Notes: generated by a model from the letters alone, not told the origin. Counted from the first letter of the stretch, positions 41,135 through 53,665 are shown. The stretch: 64,000 nt of DNA from JBLNDJ01 sp050261515 (GCA_050261515.1 JBLNDJ010000057.1:26624-90623), one strand, 5' to 3'. Numbers and translations are program-made.

Positions 41135-44100
41135 GTTTTTCCTCGATCGCCCGGTTTTCGCGTGGGTGATCGCGATCGCGATCATGGTCCTGGGCGGGCT
41201 GGCCATTTACAACCTGCCCATCTCGCAGTACCCGGCCATTGCGCCGCCGTCGATCTCCATCACGGCGTTCTACCCGGGCGCCTCGGCCGAAACTGTGGAA
41301 AACAGCGTCACGCAGATCATCGAGCAGAAGATGACCGGCTTTGACAAGATGCTGTACCTGTCGGCGACCAGCGACTCTTCGGGCTCGGCGCGCATCGAGC
41401 TGACGTTCGCTCCGGGCACCGACCCCGATCTCGCCTGGGCGCAGGTGCAGAACAAGCTGCAACTCGCCACGGCCAGCCTGCCCGAAGTGGTGCAGCGCTA
41501 CGGCATACGCGTGAGCAAATCGACGCGCAACTACCTGATCATCGTCGGCCTGATTTCCGAAGACGGCAGCATGGACGGCAACGACCTGCGTGACTACGCA
41601 CAGTCGAACCTCGAAAAGGTGCTGTCGCGCGTGCCGGGCGTCGGCGAGGTCGAGGTCTTCGGCTCGCAGTATTCGATGCGCATCTGGCTCAACCCGGACA
41701 AGCTGACCAACTACGGCCTGACGGTCGACGACGTAACGACGTCGCTGCGCGCTTACAACGTCGAGGTTTCGGCCGGGCAGTTCGGCGGCGCGCCCGCAGT
41801 GCCCGGGCAGCGCCTGAACGCGGCCATCATCGTCCAGAACCTGCTCAAGACTCCGGAAGAGTTCGCGGCGATTCCGATTCGCACGAATCCCGACGGGTCG
41901 GTGGTGCGCGTGCGGGACGTCGCACGCACGGAGCTCGGAACCGAGCTTTACGACATTGAGGCGTATCATGACGGGCGCCCCTCGAGCGCCCTCGCGATCC
42001 GGCAGGCCGCCGGAGCCAATGCGCTTGAAACCGCCAACCGGATCCGCGCGCGGCTCCAAGAGCTGAGCCGCTACTTCCCGCACGGCATGAAGGTGGTGTA
42101 TCCCTACGACACCACGCCGTTCACGACGGTGGCGATCAACGAAGTCGTCAAGACGCTGATCGAGGCGATCGTGCTCGTGTTCTTCGTCATGCTGATCTTT
42201 ATGGGGAACATGCGCGCCACGCTGATCCCGACGATCGCGGTGCCCGTCGTGTTGCTCGGCACCTTCGCCGTGCTGGGAGCCTTCGGCTACTCGATCAACA
42301 TGCTGACCATGTTCGCCATGGTGCTGGCGATCGGCCTTCTGGTGGACGATGCCATCGTCGTTGTCGAAAACGTGGAACGCATCATGAGCGAGGAGGGCCT
42401 CTCTCCGCGCGAGGCCACGGCGAAATCGATGGACCAGATCACCAGCGCGCTCATCGGCATCGGCCTGGTGCTTTCGGCGGTGTTCGGCCCCATGGCATTT
42501 TTCGCCGGTTCGACCGGCGTGATCTACCGGCAGTTCTCGGTGACGATCATCGCGTCGATGATGCTGTCGGTGGTGGTGGCCCTGATCCTGACTCCGGTGC
42601 TGTGCGCCTCGCTGCTGAAGCCGGTGCCGGCCGGGCACGAGCCCGCCGAGAGCGCGCCGCGCCTGGTGCGGCCGTTTCTGCTGTGGTTCGACCGCATGTT
42701 CTACTGGGTGCGCGACCGCTACGTGAATGTGGTAAAGCACTCCCTGTTCAAGAAGCTGCGCTACGTGGCGGTGTATGTCCTGCTGGTCGCCGCGATCGGC
42801 TACCTGTTCGTCCGCCTGCCCACCAGCTACCTGCCGGAGGAGGACCAGGGCATTCTGCTCGCGCAGATCCTAATGCCCACCGGGTCGACGCTCGAGCAGA
42901 CCAAGGCGGTGGCGAACAAGGTCCAGGCCTATTTTCGGGCCAACGAAAAAGAGGCGGTGGAGTCGTGCATGTCCATCGCCGGCGCCGGCTTCTCCGGCCG
43001 CGCGCAGAATAACGGCATGGTGTTCGTGCGGCTCAAGGACTGGCACCTGCGCGACCGCCCCGATCTGACCGCGAAGGCGGTCGCCGAGCGGGCGATGCGC
43101 GCGTTCCCGAAGATCCGCGGCGGCACGGTCTATGCGTTCATGCCGCCGCCCGTCAGCGAACTCGGCAACGCGACCGGCTTCGATTTCGAGCTGATCGACT
43201 TCGCCGGGGTGGGCCACGCGAAACTGATGGAGGCCCGCAACCAGCTTCTCGGAATGGCGATGAAGGACCCGCGGCTGGCGCGCGTCCGCCCCAACGGTCT
43301 TGAAGACGTGCCGCAATACCGCATCGACGTGGATTGGGAGAAGGCCGGCGCGCTCGGCATCCCGATCACGACCATCAACAGCAACATCTCGGGAGCCTTT
43401 GGCGGCGCTTACGTCAACGACTTCATCCAGGGGGGGCGCGTGAAGCGCGTCTTCGCGCAAGCCGACGCGCCGTACCGCATGCTGCCCGGCGACCTCGAAA
43501 AACTTTACGTGCGCAACGTGGCGGGCAAGGTGGCCCCGTTCTCGGCCTTCGCGTCAGGACATTGGATCAGCGGCTCTCCGCGCCTGGAGCGCTTCAACGG
43601 GTTCCCGTCCCTGAATATCTGGGGCGAGCCCGCCCCGGGCCACAGCACCGGCGAAGCGATGCAGGCGATGCAGGAAATCACCGCCAAGCTCCCCGACGGG
43701 CTCGGCTACGACTGGAACGGGCTCTCGTATCAGGAGCGCATGGCGACCTCGCAGGGGCCGCTGCTCTACGCCTTCTCGATCCTCGTGATCTTCCTGTGCG
43801 TGGCGGCCCTCTACGAAAGCTGGACCATCCCGTTCGTCAACCTGCTGATGCTGCCGCTCGGCGTGCTCGGCGCGCTCGCAGCGACCACAATCCGCGGACT
43901 GCCCAACGATGTGTACTTCCAGATCGGCTTTCTGACCACGCTCGGGCTTTCGACCAAGAACGCAATTCTGATCATTCAGTTCATCAAGGAGCAGATGCGG
44001 CGCGGCGACGGCCTGATCGAGGCGACGCTGGCGGCGGTGCGCATCCGGTTCCGGCCGGTCATGATGACCTCGCTGGCGTTCTTCTTCGGCACGCTGCCTT

Positions 44101-44270
44101 TGGCGATTGCGACCGGCGCGGGCGCGGGCGCGATGAAGGGCATCGGAACCGCGGTCACGGGCGGCATGCTCTCGGCCACCTTCATCGACCTGATTTTCAT
44201 TCCGATGTTTTTCGTGCTCGTGTCGCAATGGTTCAGAAAGCGCCGGCCGGCCGCTTCGGAGGGGAACTGA
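41124..44270 (+). CDS. RND multidrug efflux pump (HAE1/AcrB family)
   Basis: A 1048-residue proton-driven inner-membrane pump. Twelve helices and two large periplasmic loops are laid out as in AcrB. The proton-relay acidic pair lies in GLLVDDAIVVVENVERIM and the partner lysine in LGLSTKNAILIIQF. NLPISQYPAIAPPSISITAFYPGASAETVE is the common N-terminal signature. Substrates (drugs, dyes, solvents or own metabolites) cannot be told from sequence. Translationally linked to the adaptor upstream and the channel downstream. Confidence 0.94.
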   Translation: MLSRFFLDRPVFAWVIAIAIMVLGGLAIYNLPISQYPAIAPPSISITAFYPGASAETVENSVTQIIEQKMTGFDKMLYLSATSDSSGSARIELTFAPGTDPDLAWAQVQNKLQLATASLPEVVQRYGIRVSKSTRNYLIIVGLISEDGSMDGNDLRDYAQSNLEKVLSRVPGVGEVEVFGSQYSMRIWLNPDKLTNYGLTVDDVTTSLRAYNVEVSAGQFGGAPAVPGQRLNAAIIVQNLLKTPEEFAAIPIRTNPDGSVVRVRDVARTELGTELYDIEAYHDGRPSSALAIRQAAGANALETANRIRARLQELSRYFPHGMKVVYPYDTTPFTTVAINEVVKTLIEAIVLVFFVMLIFMGNMRATLIPTIAVPVVLLGTFAVLGAFGYSINMLTMFAMVLAIGLLVDDAIVVVENVERIMSEEGLSPREATAKSMDQITSALIGIGLVLSAVFGPMAFFAGSTGVIYRQFSVTIIASMMLSVVVALILTPVLCASLLKPVPAGHEPAESAPRLVRPFLLWFDRMFYWVRDRYVNVVKHSLFKKLRYVAVYVLLVAAIGYLFVRLPTSYLPEEDQGILLAQILMPTGSTLEQTKAVANKVQAYFRANEKEAVESCMSIAGAGFSGRAQNNGMVFVRLKDWHLRDRPDLTAKAVAERAMRAFPKIRGGTVYAFMPPPVSELGNATGFDFELIDFAGVGHAKLMEARNQLLGMAMKDPRLARVRPNGLEDVPQYRIDVDWEKAGALGIPITTINSNISGAFGGAYVNDFIQGGRVKRVFAQADAPYRMLPGDLEKLYVRNVAGKVAPFSAFASGHWISGSPRLERFNGFPSLNIWGEPAPGHSTGEAMQAMQEITAKLPDGLGYDWNGLSYQERMATSQGPLLYAFSILVIFLCVAALYESWTIPFVNLLMLPLGVLGALAATTIRGLPNDVYFQIGFLTTLGLSTKNAILIIQFIKEQMRRGDGLIEATLAAVRIRFRPVMMTSLAFFFGTLPLAIATGAGAGAMKGIGTAVTGGMLSATFIDLIFIPMFFVLVSQWFRKRRPAASEGN

Positions 44271-44271
44271 T

Positions 44272-45662
44272 ATGAAGCCCGCAACAAGCATTCTGGCCGC
44301 CGCGGCGGTCTTGCTCACCGGCTGCGCGATGGGTCCGAAGTACAACCGGCCGAAGCCGCCGGTTCCGAGCGGGTGGAAGGCGGACGCGGATGTCGCTTCC
44401 GCCGCGCCCGAGGCGGCCTCCCTCAAGTGGCAGGAGTTCTTCTCGGACGCAAAGCTGCGCGAGGTGATCGGCCTCGCGCTCGCCAATAACCGCGACCTGC
44501 GGATGTCCGCGCTCAACGTCGAGCGCGTCCAGCAACTCTACCGCATACAGCGCTCCGGGCAGTACCCGGGCGTCAACGTATCGCGCACCGCCGACCTGTA
44601 TCGCATGCCGCGGAAGATGTCGCCGGTGGGCGAGGCATACACGGCGGAGCAGTACGGCCTCAACGTCGGGGCGGCCTCCTGGGAACTGGACCTGTTCGGG
44701 CGCATACGCAGCCTGAAAGCGGCCGCGCTCGAACAATACCTGGCGAGCGAACAGGCTCGCTCGGCGGCGCAGATCTCGCTGGTGGCGGCGGTCGCGAACA
44801 CTTATCTCGCCCTGGCCGCGGACCGCGAGAATCTGAAGATCGCCCAGGCTACGTTCGACAGCCAGAAGGCGTCCTACGATCTGATCAAGCGCTCGCGCGA
44901 CGCGGGCATCGCCTCCGACCTCGACCTGCGCCAGGCGGAGAGCCAGGTGGAGGTCGCGCGCGCCGACATCGCGCGCTACACCGGCCTGGCGGAGGTGGAC
45001 GTAAATGCGCTCGAGCTGCTGGCGGGCGCGCCGGTTCCGGCATCGCTGCTGCCGTCCGAGCTTGGGACCGCGAGCGCGCTCAAGGAGCTTTCCCCCGGCC
45101 TGCCCTCGAGCGTGCTGCTCCGGCGCCCCGACATTCTGGCGGCGGAGCATCAGCTAAAGGCCGCCTACGCCAACATCGGCGCGGCGCGCGCGGCGTTTTT
45201 TCCGCGCATCTCGCTTACCGCGGCCACGGGCCTGATGAGCGGCGACATCACCCAGCTCTACAAGGCCGGATCCGGAACCTGGAACTTCGCGCCGCAGGCC
45301 GCGCTGCCTATCTTCGACGCCGGCGCGCGCAGGGCGAACCTGAAGGTCGCCGAAGTGGATCGCGATTCCGCGATCGCCGGGTACGAGCGCGCGATCCAGG
45401 CCGCCTTCCGCGAGGTCAACGACTCGCTGGCGCTGCGGACGCAGCTGATGGAAGAGCAGCGGGCGCAGGAGGCGCTGGTCGCGTCGCTGGCCGAAACGCA
45501 CCGCCTCTCGGAGGCGCGCTACAAGGCCGGCATCGACAGCTACCTGAGCGTGCTGGTCGCGCAGCGTTCGCTGTACGCCGCCGAGCAGGGCCTGGTCGGG
45601 CTTCGCCTTGCGCGCCTGTCCAATCTCGTCACGCTGTACAAGGTGCTCGGCGGAGGGGCCTG

Positions 45663-45663
<1 letters not shown>
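44272..45663 (+). CDS. Outer membrane efflux lipoprotein (NodT/OprM family)
   Basis: A 463-residue TolC-like outer-membrane factor with a lipoprotein signal (VLLTGCAMGPKYNRP, Cys near 19). Two internal repeats contain the usual SWELDLFGRIRSLKAAALEQYLASE and FDAGARRANLKVAEVDRDSAIAGYE signatures. It forms the trimeric exit channel for the pump. It starts 1 nt after the pump stop and overlaps the regulator start (TGATG). Confidence 0.92.
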
Positions 45664-47702
<2,039 letters not shown>

Positions 47703-47705
47703 GCC

Positions 47706-50225
47706 CTACCGCGCGACCTTCAACGTTCCGCCCGCCTGCAGGCGATGGCGAACTCCGCCAAACACGAGTTCCCCCACTCCCGCCGCCGGCGCTTTGATCC
47801 CAATCGCGTTCCTGCTCGCGTGCAGCTCGATCGGGCCCACGGGCGTGTGCGTGACCAGATCCAGGTCGGCCAGGTCCGCGAGCTGCGGCCGGATCTCGTA
47901 GCGCCTGAAACCGGGCTCGAGCGGCGTGATCCCGGCCAGGCTCATGTGCGTGACGAACAGCGGCGCCACCGGGCAGTGGCTCCACTCGGCGGTGGAATCG
48001 GCGGGCGCGGTCCAGTTCTCCTGGAGCGCGTTGTTCAGGCGAACCGAAGCCATCGTCGCCCAGCGCTCGCGCCAGTCTTTCAGGATGACGTCCGCGCGGC
48101 CGGCTTTCGCGAGCGCCCAGTAGCGCCAGCACGCGTTGGCGGGATAGGAAATCCCCATCTCGGGCGGGCAGTTCGCCAGCGCTTCGACGGCACGCGCCGT
48201 GTCTCCCTCCGGGCATTGCCCGAACAGGATCGCGGTCGCCAGCGACCGGTCGCACAGACGCGGGCCGGGCTCTTCCGCCAGCCATGGCAGGTTGTTGACG
48301 AACACGCGGCGTTCGCGGTCCCAGAAACGCCTCCGCACGGCGGCTTCGATCTTCGCGCCGAGCGCGGCGGCCGCATCGGCGCGCGCGCCGTCTCCGAACA
48401 GGCGGCACATGGGCGCGAGCGCGTGGGTGAGCATCGCGGCGGCGTAAAGGTTGAACGCGCACTGCTTGTGGCGCTGCTTCCGGTACGCGTCGTGGTCGAT
48501 CCAGACGCTCGGCGGACCGAGATTCTCCACGGGCAGCAAGCCGTCGGGCGCGACGATCGAAGCGAGATACTGCGCGAATCGCAGCAGGCGCGGATACGGC
48601 TCGCGCAGCGCGTCCGCGTCGCCGGTGTAGAGATAGTGGTGCCAGCAATCGAAGTTCAGGCCGATGCTGTGATCGAGGATCGGCCCCCACTTCGTGAGCC
48701 CGATCTGGCGCTCGGCGAGCCGCGCGAGGCGGTCGTAGGCGGGCCAGGAATCGGCGAAGTAACCGTCGAGCATGAGGCCCTGGCTGTAGGTCGCCAGGTA
48801 GCGCGCGGCGAGGCGCTGGTCGCCCATCGTGAGCCGGGCGGCGTGCATCTGGTGGCCGCAGTCGCCGCTGTACTGCTGGCGCTCGCGGCCCGCTCCGTCC
48901 ATGCAGGTCTCGATCGCCGAGTTGCGCAGCGTGTTGAGCGAGGCCTGGAACAGGCGATCGAGCGCCGCATCCGAGGTGCGGATGACGGGGCTGTGCGGCC
49001 AGTCGTAGAGACGGCGGCGAAAGCCCACGTCGCGCACTACCACACGGCCGCGAGCGCCGTGGATGTGAAGCTGTATCCAGCGGCAGCATTCCCAATCGAA
49101 CGGCTCGAAACGGTTCACGCCGTCGCGGCAGGTGAAGCGGCTCCAGGAATGGTGGTGCGTGTTGAGCAGCGGCGGGCCGCCGGGCTCGTGCGATTCCTGA
49201 ATCATCAGCTCGATTTCCGTCCCGGCCGGCGCTTCGATCGTGAAGTGCGGCCATCCCGCCATCTGTTCGGGAAGATCGAAGGTAAGGGCCGCGCCGTGCG
49301 TTCCGTCGAGTTCCACTTCCCAGGCCGCATCGCCGGCGGCGCGCGCCGAGGGTGTGCGATCGGGTTCGAACGCATTGGGCGGGCGCAGCTCGAAATACTC
49401 GCGCGGCGGGCGCTTCCAGCGAATCCGGCACGATTCGACCAGCCGCGCCTGGTGCAGATTCTCGCGCACGAGCGGAATGCTGCGCGCGCGCAGCCCGGTG
49501 GCGCCGCCGGGCTCGCGGAAGTCGAGGTCGTAGGAGTGATAGCTCGAGGCGAGCGCGGGCTGGTTGGGCGCGGCGTCGAGCGTCATCGGGGCGATCCAGT
49601 CCGGGCCGGGCGCAAAGCCGGGCTCGCTCCAGCCGTAGGGGAACAGCCGCGCGTCGAATTCTTCCTGAAGCGCACGCAGATACCAGCGCTTGTAGTGCCC
49701 GGGCTCCCAGGCGCGCGCGAGAAAGGACTGCCAGGCCGCGTCCGAGACGACGAGTTGGCGCGCGCCGTCCTCGCCTTCGATCTCCAGCCGGAACAGGAAG
49801 CCCGGCTTACCGATGGGCCACGTGCCGTCGCCGAATCCGTAGAAGAGCACCTGCGCGCCGATGGCGTTCGGGCCGGCCTCGAGCGCGTTGGTGAGGTCGA
49901 TCGGATCGGCTTCGGGCCAGCGCGGATCCGAGGGCGCTGGCCCCCACTGCACGCGCTTGCCGTTCACCTCGAGCTGATAGCGGCTCTCGGCGTGAATCCA
50001 GCCGGTGGCGCGGCGCGGGCGTGCGTCGAGATGCAGCCGGCGGCGGAAGAGGATGAACGTGTTCGGCAGCGTGCGCTCGGAGGGATACCAGAGCCACTGT
50101 GCCGGTTGCAGGTCGGGCAGGGGATGGCGCGCGGGCGGTTGCGATGGAAGCGGCGCGGGCGCGGCTCCCAGGCGCGGAGCGCCGAGCAGCGCGGCGCCGC
50201 TCTTCAGCAGTTCGCGTCGGTTCAT
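47706..50225 (-). CDS. Alpha-L-rhamnosidase-like protein (GH78)
   Basis: An 839-residue exported protein with a Tat signal (NRRELLKSGAALLGA). N-terminal beta-sandwich domains (YQLEVNGKRVQWGP; LVVSDAAWQSF; GTEIELMIQESHEPGG) precede an (alpha/alpha)6 catalytic barrel and a C-terminal beta-sandwich. The catalytic-site region reads MDGAGRERQQYSGD, where GH78 usually has DCPxRxER-x-GWxGD; the Glu is kept. W-TAPADSTAEWSHCPVAPL is a conserved active-site segment. It lies 1 nt downstream of the oxidoreductase gene, so the two form an operon for glycan use. Confidence 0.82.
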   Translation of the reverse strand: MNRRELLKSGAALLGAPRLGAAPAPLPSQPPARHPLPDLQPAQWLWYPSERTLPNTFILFRRRLHLDARPRRATGWIHAESRYQLEVNGKRVQWGPAPSDPRWPEADPIDLTNALEAGPNAIGAQVLFYGFGDGTWPIGKPGFLFRLEIEGEDGARQLVVSDAAWQSFLARAWEPGHYKRWYLRALQEEFDARLFPYGWSEPGFAPGPDWIAPMTLDAAPNQPALASSYHSYDLDFREPGGATGLRARSIPLVRENLHQARLVESCRIRWKRPPREYFELRPPNAFEPDRTPSARAAGDAAWEVELDGTHGAALTFDLPEQMAGWPHFTIEAPAGTEIELMIQESHEPGGPPLLNTHHHSWSRFTCRDGVNRFEPFDWECCRWIQLHIHGARGRVVVRDVGFRRRLYDWPHSPVIRTSDAALDRLFQASLNTLRNSAIETCMDGAGRERQQYSGDCGHQMHAARLTMGDQRLAARYLATYSQGLMLDGYFADSWPAYDRLARLAERQIGLTKWGPILDHSIGLNFDCWHHYLYTGDADALREPYPRLLRFAQYLASIVAPDGLLPVENLGPPSVWIDHDAYRKQRHKQCAFNLYAAAMLTHALAPMCRLFGDGARADAAAALGAKIEAAVRRRFWDRERRVFVNNLPWLAEEPGPRLCDRSLATAILFGQCPEGDTARAVEALANCPPEMGISYPANACWRYWALAKAGRADVILKDWRERWATMASVRLNNALQENWTAPADSTAEWSHCPVAPLFVTHMSLAGITPLEPGFRRYEIRPQLADLADLDLVTHTPVGPIELHASRNAIGIKAPAAGVGELVFGGVRHRLQAGGTLKVAR

Positions 50226-50226
50226 A

Positions 50227-51474
50227 CTAGATTTTCGGCAGCTCCCAACCCTTGCGGCGCGGACGGGCGAGCGCGAGCGCGTTCGCTTCTTTATCCCCGA
50301 TCACCTGCTCCTCCTTCGGGTCCCAGCGCAGCGTGCGGTTCAGGCGGCGCGCGAGGTTCGCCAGGTGGCAGACGGTGACCGAGCGATGGCCGGTCTCGAC
50401 ATCCGCGTTCGGCCGGCGGCGCGATGGAATGCACTCGAGCCAGAAGCCCATGTGATACTGCGCCTGCCAGAGGGCGCGCTGGTCGCGCCACTTGTCGATG
50501 TCCTCCTGGGGCGGCAGGTCGAGGGTCACGCCCGGCGCGTCGATTCTGAAGTTGTTGCGCCAGATTTCGATCGAGCCGCGCTCGCACAGGAACCGTGCGC
50601 CGCCGAGCAGGTACTCGTTGTCCTTGCCGTAGGGCACTTCGAGCCGTACCTCCACTCCGTTGGCGTAGCGGAACGCGGCGCCGCCGGCGGGCTCGGCCAG
50701 CGGCCAGAATTCCACTGGGCCGGACGTGTCCATCCCGAGCGCCATCTGGACCATGTCGAGCCCGTGCGCGCCCCAGTTGGTCGTCTCGCCCCCGGCGTAA
50801 TCCTGATAGGCGGCCCAGCTCGAGACGAGCTTTGCGCTGTAGGGGCGCATGGGCGCCTGTCCGGTCCAGACATCCCAGGCGACGTTGTCCGGTTTCGGTT
50901 CCTCCGCGAGGCCGGCGAAGGGCTTCGCATCGGGATAGTTCATCGCCTGAACGAGCTTGATCTTGCCGAGCCCGCCGGTGCGGACGAGCTTGCAGGCGAT
51001 CTGGTCCATCTCCATCGAGCGCTGCTGCGTGCCCACCTGGAAGACCGTCTTGTGCTTGCGGGCCGCTTTGACCAGCGCGCGTCCTTCACCGGGGTAGAGC
51101 GTGAGCGGCTTTTCGGCGTAGACGTCCTTGCCGGCCTGGCAGGCGTGGATCGACGGGATGACGCGGTCGAAATCCTGCGTGGCGACGATGACGGCGTCGA
51201 TGTCCTTGCGGTCGAGAATGCGCCGGTAGTCCTGGTAGACGTCCCACTGCTTATTGCGCCTGGCCTTGGCTTCCTCGGCGCGCGCGAGCAGACAGTCGGC
51301 GAGCGCGACGATGCGGCCGGGCTCGGGAAGCTGGTCGATCAGGAGGTTCGCGCGGAAACCGATGCCGATCACGCCGACCTGTATGCGGTCGTTGGCGCCG
51401 CGCGCGCTCTGAGGAACGATTGCGGGAAACGCCGCCGCGGCGGCTGCACGCTTGAGAAGGTCGCGCCGGGTCAT
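50227..51474 (-). CDS. Tat-exported Gfo/Idh/MocA oxidoreductase
   Basis: A 415-residue NAD(P)-dependent sugar oxidoreductase with a Tat signal (TRRDLLKRAAAAAAFP). The Rossmann motif is VGVIGIGFRANLLI and the catalytic EKP motif is YAEKPLTLYPGEG. ETTNWGAHGLDMVQ and the substrate-side beta sheet are typical of the family. Pairing with the GH78 gene suggests that it oxidises a released sugar or acts on glycan ends in the periplasm. Confidence 0.87.
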   Translation of the reverse strand: MTRRDLLKRAAAAAAFPAIVPQSARGANDRIQVGVIGIGFRANLLIDQLPEPGRIVALADCLLARAEEAKARRNKQWDVYQDYRRILDRKDIDAVIVATQDFDRVIPSIHACQAGKDVYAEKPLTLYPGEGRALVKAARKHKTVFQVGTQQRSMEMDQIACKLVRTGGLGKIKLVQAMNYPDAKPFAGLAEEPKPDNVAWDVWTGQAPMRPYSAKLVSSWAAYQDYAGGETTNWGAHGLDMVQMALGMDTSGPVEFWPLAEPAGGAAFRYANGVEVRLEVPYGKDNEYLLGGARFLCERGSIEIWRNNFRIDAPGVTLDLPPQEDIDKWRDQRALWQAQYHMGFWLECIPSRRRPNADVETGHRSVTVCHLANLARRLNRTLRWDPKEEQVIGDKEANALALARPRRKGWELPKI

Positions 51475-51481
51475 CCGTTCA

Positions 51482-52657
51482 TCATACGCCCCTGCGAAGC
51501 ATCGTCAAGAACTGCGAAGCGAGGGGGATTCCCGCGCGCGCCGCCATCGGAATCCACGGGAGGAATCCTGCGGCGCCGCCCGTTTCGAGGGTCCTTAGCG
51601 CGGCCAGCAGGATGAGCGGCGAGACGTAGCGCCCGTAACCGAAGACGTCCTGCCAGGTGTCGAGCGAGGAGACCGTCGCGATGGCGGCCGCCGCGCACGC
51701 GAACAGAGCGTTGAGGAAATACACCGGGCTCTTCCAGCCGTCGCGGCCGGGCCTGGCCGCCAGCACGAGGCAGAGCAGCGTTCCCACCAGGGCGGCGCGG
51801 TCGAGCGTGGTGGCGACGCCGGAAATCCATCCCGGCCCCGGATACGCTTGCGGGTGCGCCAGCGCGTGAAATGCCCATCCGAGCGGGAACGTGTCCCGCC
51901 ATACGGTGATTTCTTCGTGGGGTGTTCTTTGCGCGACGAAAGCGAACCATATGAGTGCGGGAAGCGCCGCCGCGCACGCGGCGAGCAACGGGCGCCATCG
52001 CTTCTCCGCCAGAAAATATGCCGCCAGAGCCAGCGGGAATACGAAGCCGGTCTCGCGCGCGAGCGGGGCGGCGGCCGCAATGGCGATCAGCGGTCCGGTG
52101 GCGCGCTTCCGCCAGTAATATGCGAAGCCGGCGGCGAACGCACACAGGGGTATGTCGACGTTGAAACGGTCGAGCGTGATCAGCGCCCCGGGCAGCAACA
52201 GGAAGAGAAGTCCGAAATACGGGTTCCGCCCGATCTCGCCGCACAGCCGGGCGCACCACCACACTCCGAGCGCGAGGAACCCGACCATGACGGCGACGAA
52301 CATCGGGTCGATCAGGCGGGGGTGTCCGAACGCCGCGAGCCACGCGAGGCCCGGAATCAGGATGCGCTGATAGCGGATTCGCGGCAGGAACATGTAACGC
52401 GAGTAGTCAGTCTGGAGCAGGGGATCGTGCGCGATCAGGTGGTAAAACTGCCCGTCGTAGCCGCCCTTGCTCGGGCCCTGGAACAGGCCTTCGCGCACGA
52501 TGTCTTGCGGGAAGGCGGTCTCCGCGCCGTTGCAGTAGAGCCCGGTCCAGTTGCCGCCGTAGAGGAAGTTCGCTGCCAGCGCGTACCACATGGTGACGAG
52601 CAGAGTGGCGATGCCGGCAGCGGCGAGGGCGCGGCGCCGGTCAACCGCGGACTGCAC
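51482..52657 (-). CDS. Polytopic membrane protein, GT-C-like
   Basis: A 391-residue protein with about nine to ten hydrophobic helices. The early periplasmic loop has AETAFPQDIVREGLFQGPSKGGYDGQFYHLIAHDPLL; the GYDGQFY motif is found in a family of membrane proteins linked to cell-surface glycopolymer formation. PGALITLDRFNVDIPLCAF and an ARETGF motif follow. A glycosyltransferase acting on a lipid-linked donor is possible but not shown. GTG 52657 overlaps the gmd end by 17 bp, so the gene is in the gmd operon. Confidence 0.65.
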   Translation of the reverse strand: MQSAVDRRRALAAAGIATLLVTMWYALAANFLYGGNWTGLYCNGAETAFPQDIVREGLFQGPSKGGYDGQFYHLIAHDPLLQTDYSRYMFLPRIRYQRILIPGLAWLAAFGHPRLIDPMFVAVMVGFLALGVWWCARLCGEIGRNPYFGLLFLLLPGALITLDRFNVDIPLCAFAAGFAYYWRKRATGPLIAIAAAAPLARETGFVFPLALAAYFLAEKRWRPLLAACAAALPALIWFAFVAQRTPHEEITVWRDTFPLGWAFHALAHPQAYPGPGWISGVATTLDRAALVGTLLCLVLAARPGRDGWKSPVYFLNALFACAAAAIATVSSLDTWQDVFGYGRYVSPLILLAALRTLETGGAAGFLPWIPMAARAGIPLASQFLTMLRRGV

Positions 52658-53639
52658 TCTGGAACTCCACCCCGAGAGCGCGGCAGTCGGCCTCCACCAT
52701 TTCCCGGACCAGATCGCGGAACGAGGTGCGGGGCTTGAAGCCCAGTTTCTGCGCGGCCTTCGTGGCGTCGCCGAGCAGAAGGTTCACTTCGGCGGGGCGG
52801 AACAAGTCGGGGTCGGCGCGGACATATTCGCGGTAATCGAGCCCGGCGGTCGCAAAGGCAAGCTCCGCGAATTCCTGCACGCTGTGCGTTTCACCCGTGG
52901 CAATGACGTAGTCGTCCGGCTCCGGCTGCTGGAGCATGAGCCACATAGCCTCTACGTATTCGCGCGCGTGGCCCCAATCGCGCTTGGCTTCGAGGTTGCC
53001 CAAGCGGACTTCCTTCTGCTTGCCGGCCAGGATATTCGCGATGGCGGAGCTGATTTTGCGTGTCACGAACTCGAAGCCGCGCCGCGGCGATTCGTGATTG
53101 AACAGGATGCCGTTGCTCGCATGCATTCCATAAGCTTCGCGGTAATTGCGCGTGAGCTCGAAGCCGCAGACTTTGCTGATCCCGTAGCTCGAGCGGGGAT
53201 GAAACGGAGTGGACTCGTTCTGCGGCACCTGCTCGGCCTTGCCGAACATCTCGCTCGACCCGGCGAAATAGAACCGGCAATGCGGCGCGAGATTGCGCAG
53301 CGCGCCGAGGAGGAAATGGGTGCCATTGATGTTGACGTTGAAGGTGGAAAATTCGTCGTCGAAGGAATAGCTGACGTAGCTTTGCGCGGCGAGGTGATAG
53401 CACTCATGCGGCGCGACGGCGGCGACGGTCTGGTAAACGCTGGCGTAGCTTTCGATCGAGCCCGCGTGGAGGTGCACTCTCTGGCGGATGGCATCGGAGA
53501 TGCGGGAGAGCCGGTGAGCGGGGTCCTCCAGGGCGACACGGCGTACCATTCCGTGCACCTCGTAGCCTTTCTCTAGCAAAAATTCGGCCAAATAGGAACC
53601 GTCCTGGCCGGTAATTCCGGTGATGAGCGCGCGGCGCAT
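52641..53639 (-). CDS. gmd: GDP-mannose 4,6-dehydratase
   Basis: A 332-residue extended SDR enzyme that makes GDP-4-keto-6-deoxymannose, the precursor of GDP-fucose, GDP-rhamnose or GDP-perosamine. The NADP site is ITGITGQDGSYLAEFL; catalytic residues are in AGSSEMFG and SSYGISKVCG. FNHESPRRGFEFVTRKI and GNLEAKRDWGHAREYVEAMW are family signatures. ATG 53639 is clear from homology; the open frame upstream is spurious. A TATAAT lies 7 nt before the ATG, so the mRNA may be leaderless. The second-step enzyme (fcl, rmd or per) is not in the window. Confidence 0.93.
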   Translation of the reverse strand: MRRALITGITGQDGSYLAEFLLEKGYEVHGMVRRVALEDPAHRLSRISDAIRQRVHLHAGSIESYASVYQTVAAVAPHECYHLAAQSYVSYSFDDEFSTFNVNINGTHFLLGALRNLAPHCRFYFAGSSEMFGKAEQVPQNESTPFHPRSSYGISKVCGFELTRNYREAYGMHASNGILFNHESPRRGFEFVTRKISSAIANILAGKQKEVRLGNLEAKRDWGHAREYVEAMWLMLQQPEPDDYVIATGETHSVQEFAELAFATAGLDYREYVRADPDLFRPAEVNLLLGDATKAAQKLGFKPRTSFRDLVREMVEADCRALGVEFQSAVRG

Positions 53640-53646
53640 AGGGCAG

Positions 53647-53652
53647 ATTATA
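53647..53652 (-). promoter_or_regulatory. -10 element of gmd (TATAAT)
   Basis: A perfect TATAAT read on the minus strand, in the context CGC-TATAAT-CTGCC, with only 7 nt to the ATG. Transcription should begin at or next to the start codon. No good -35 is seen at 17 bp. Confidence 0.55.
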
Positions 53653-53665
53653 GCGCGTACACGTT

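Noticed and set aside
47745..50378. 877-residue open frame on + opposite the GH78 gene
   Set aside because: It is Arg/Val/Glu-rich without any recognisable motif and lies exactly antisense to a clear Tat-exported rhamnosidase; long antisense frames are expected at this GC content.
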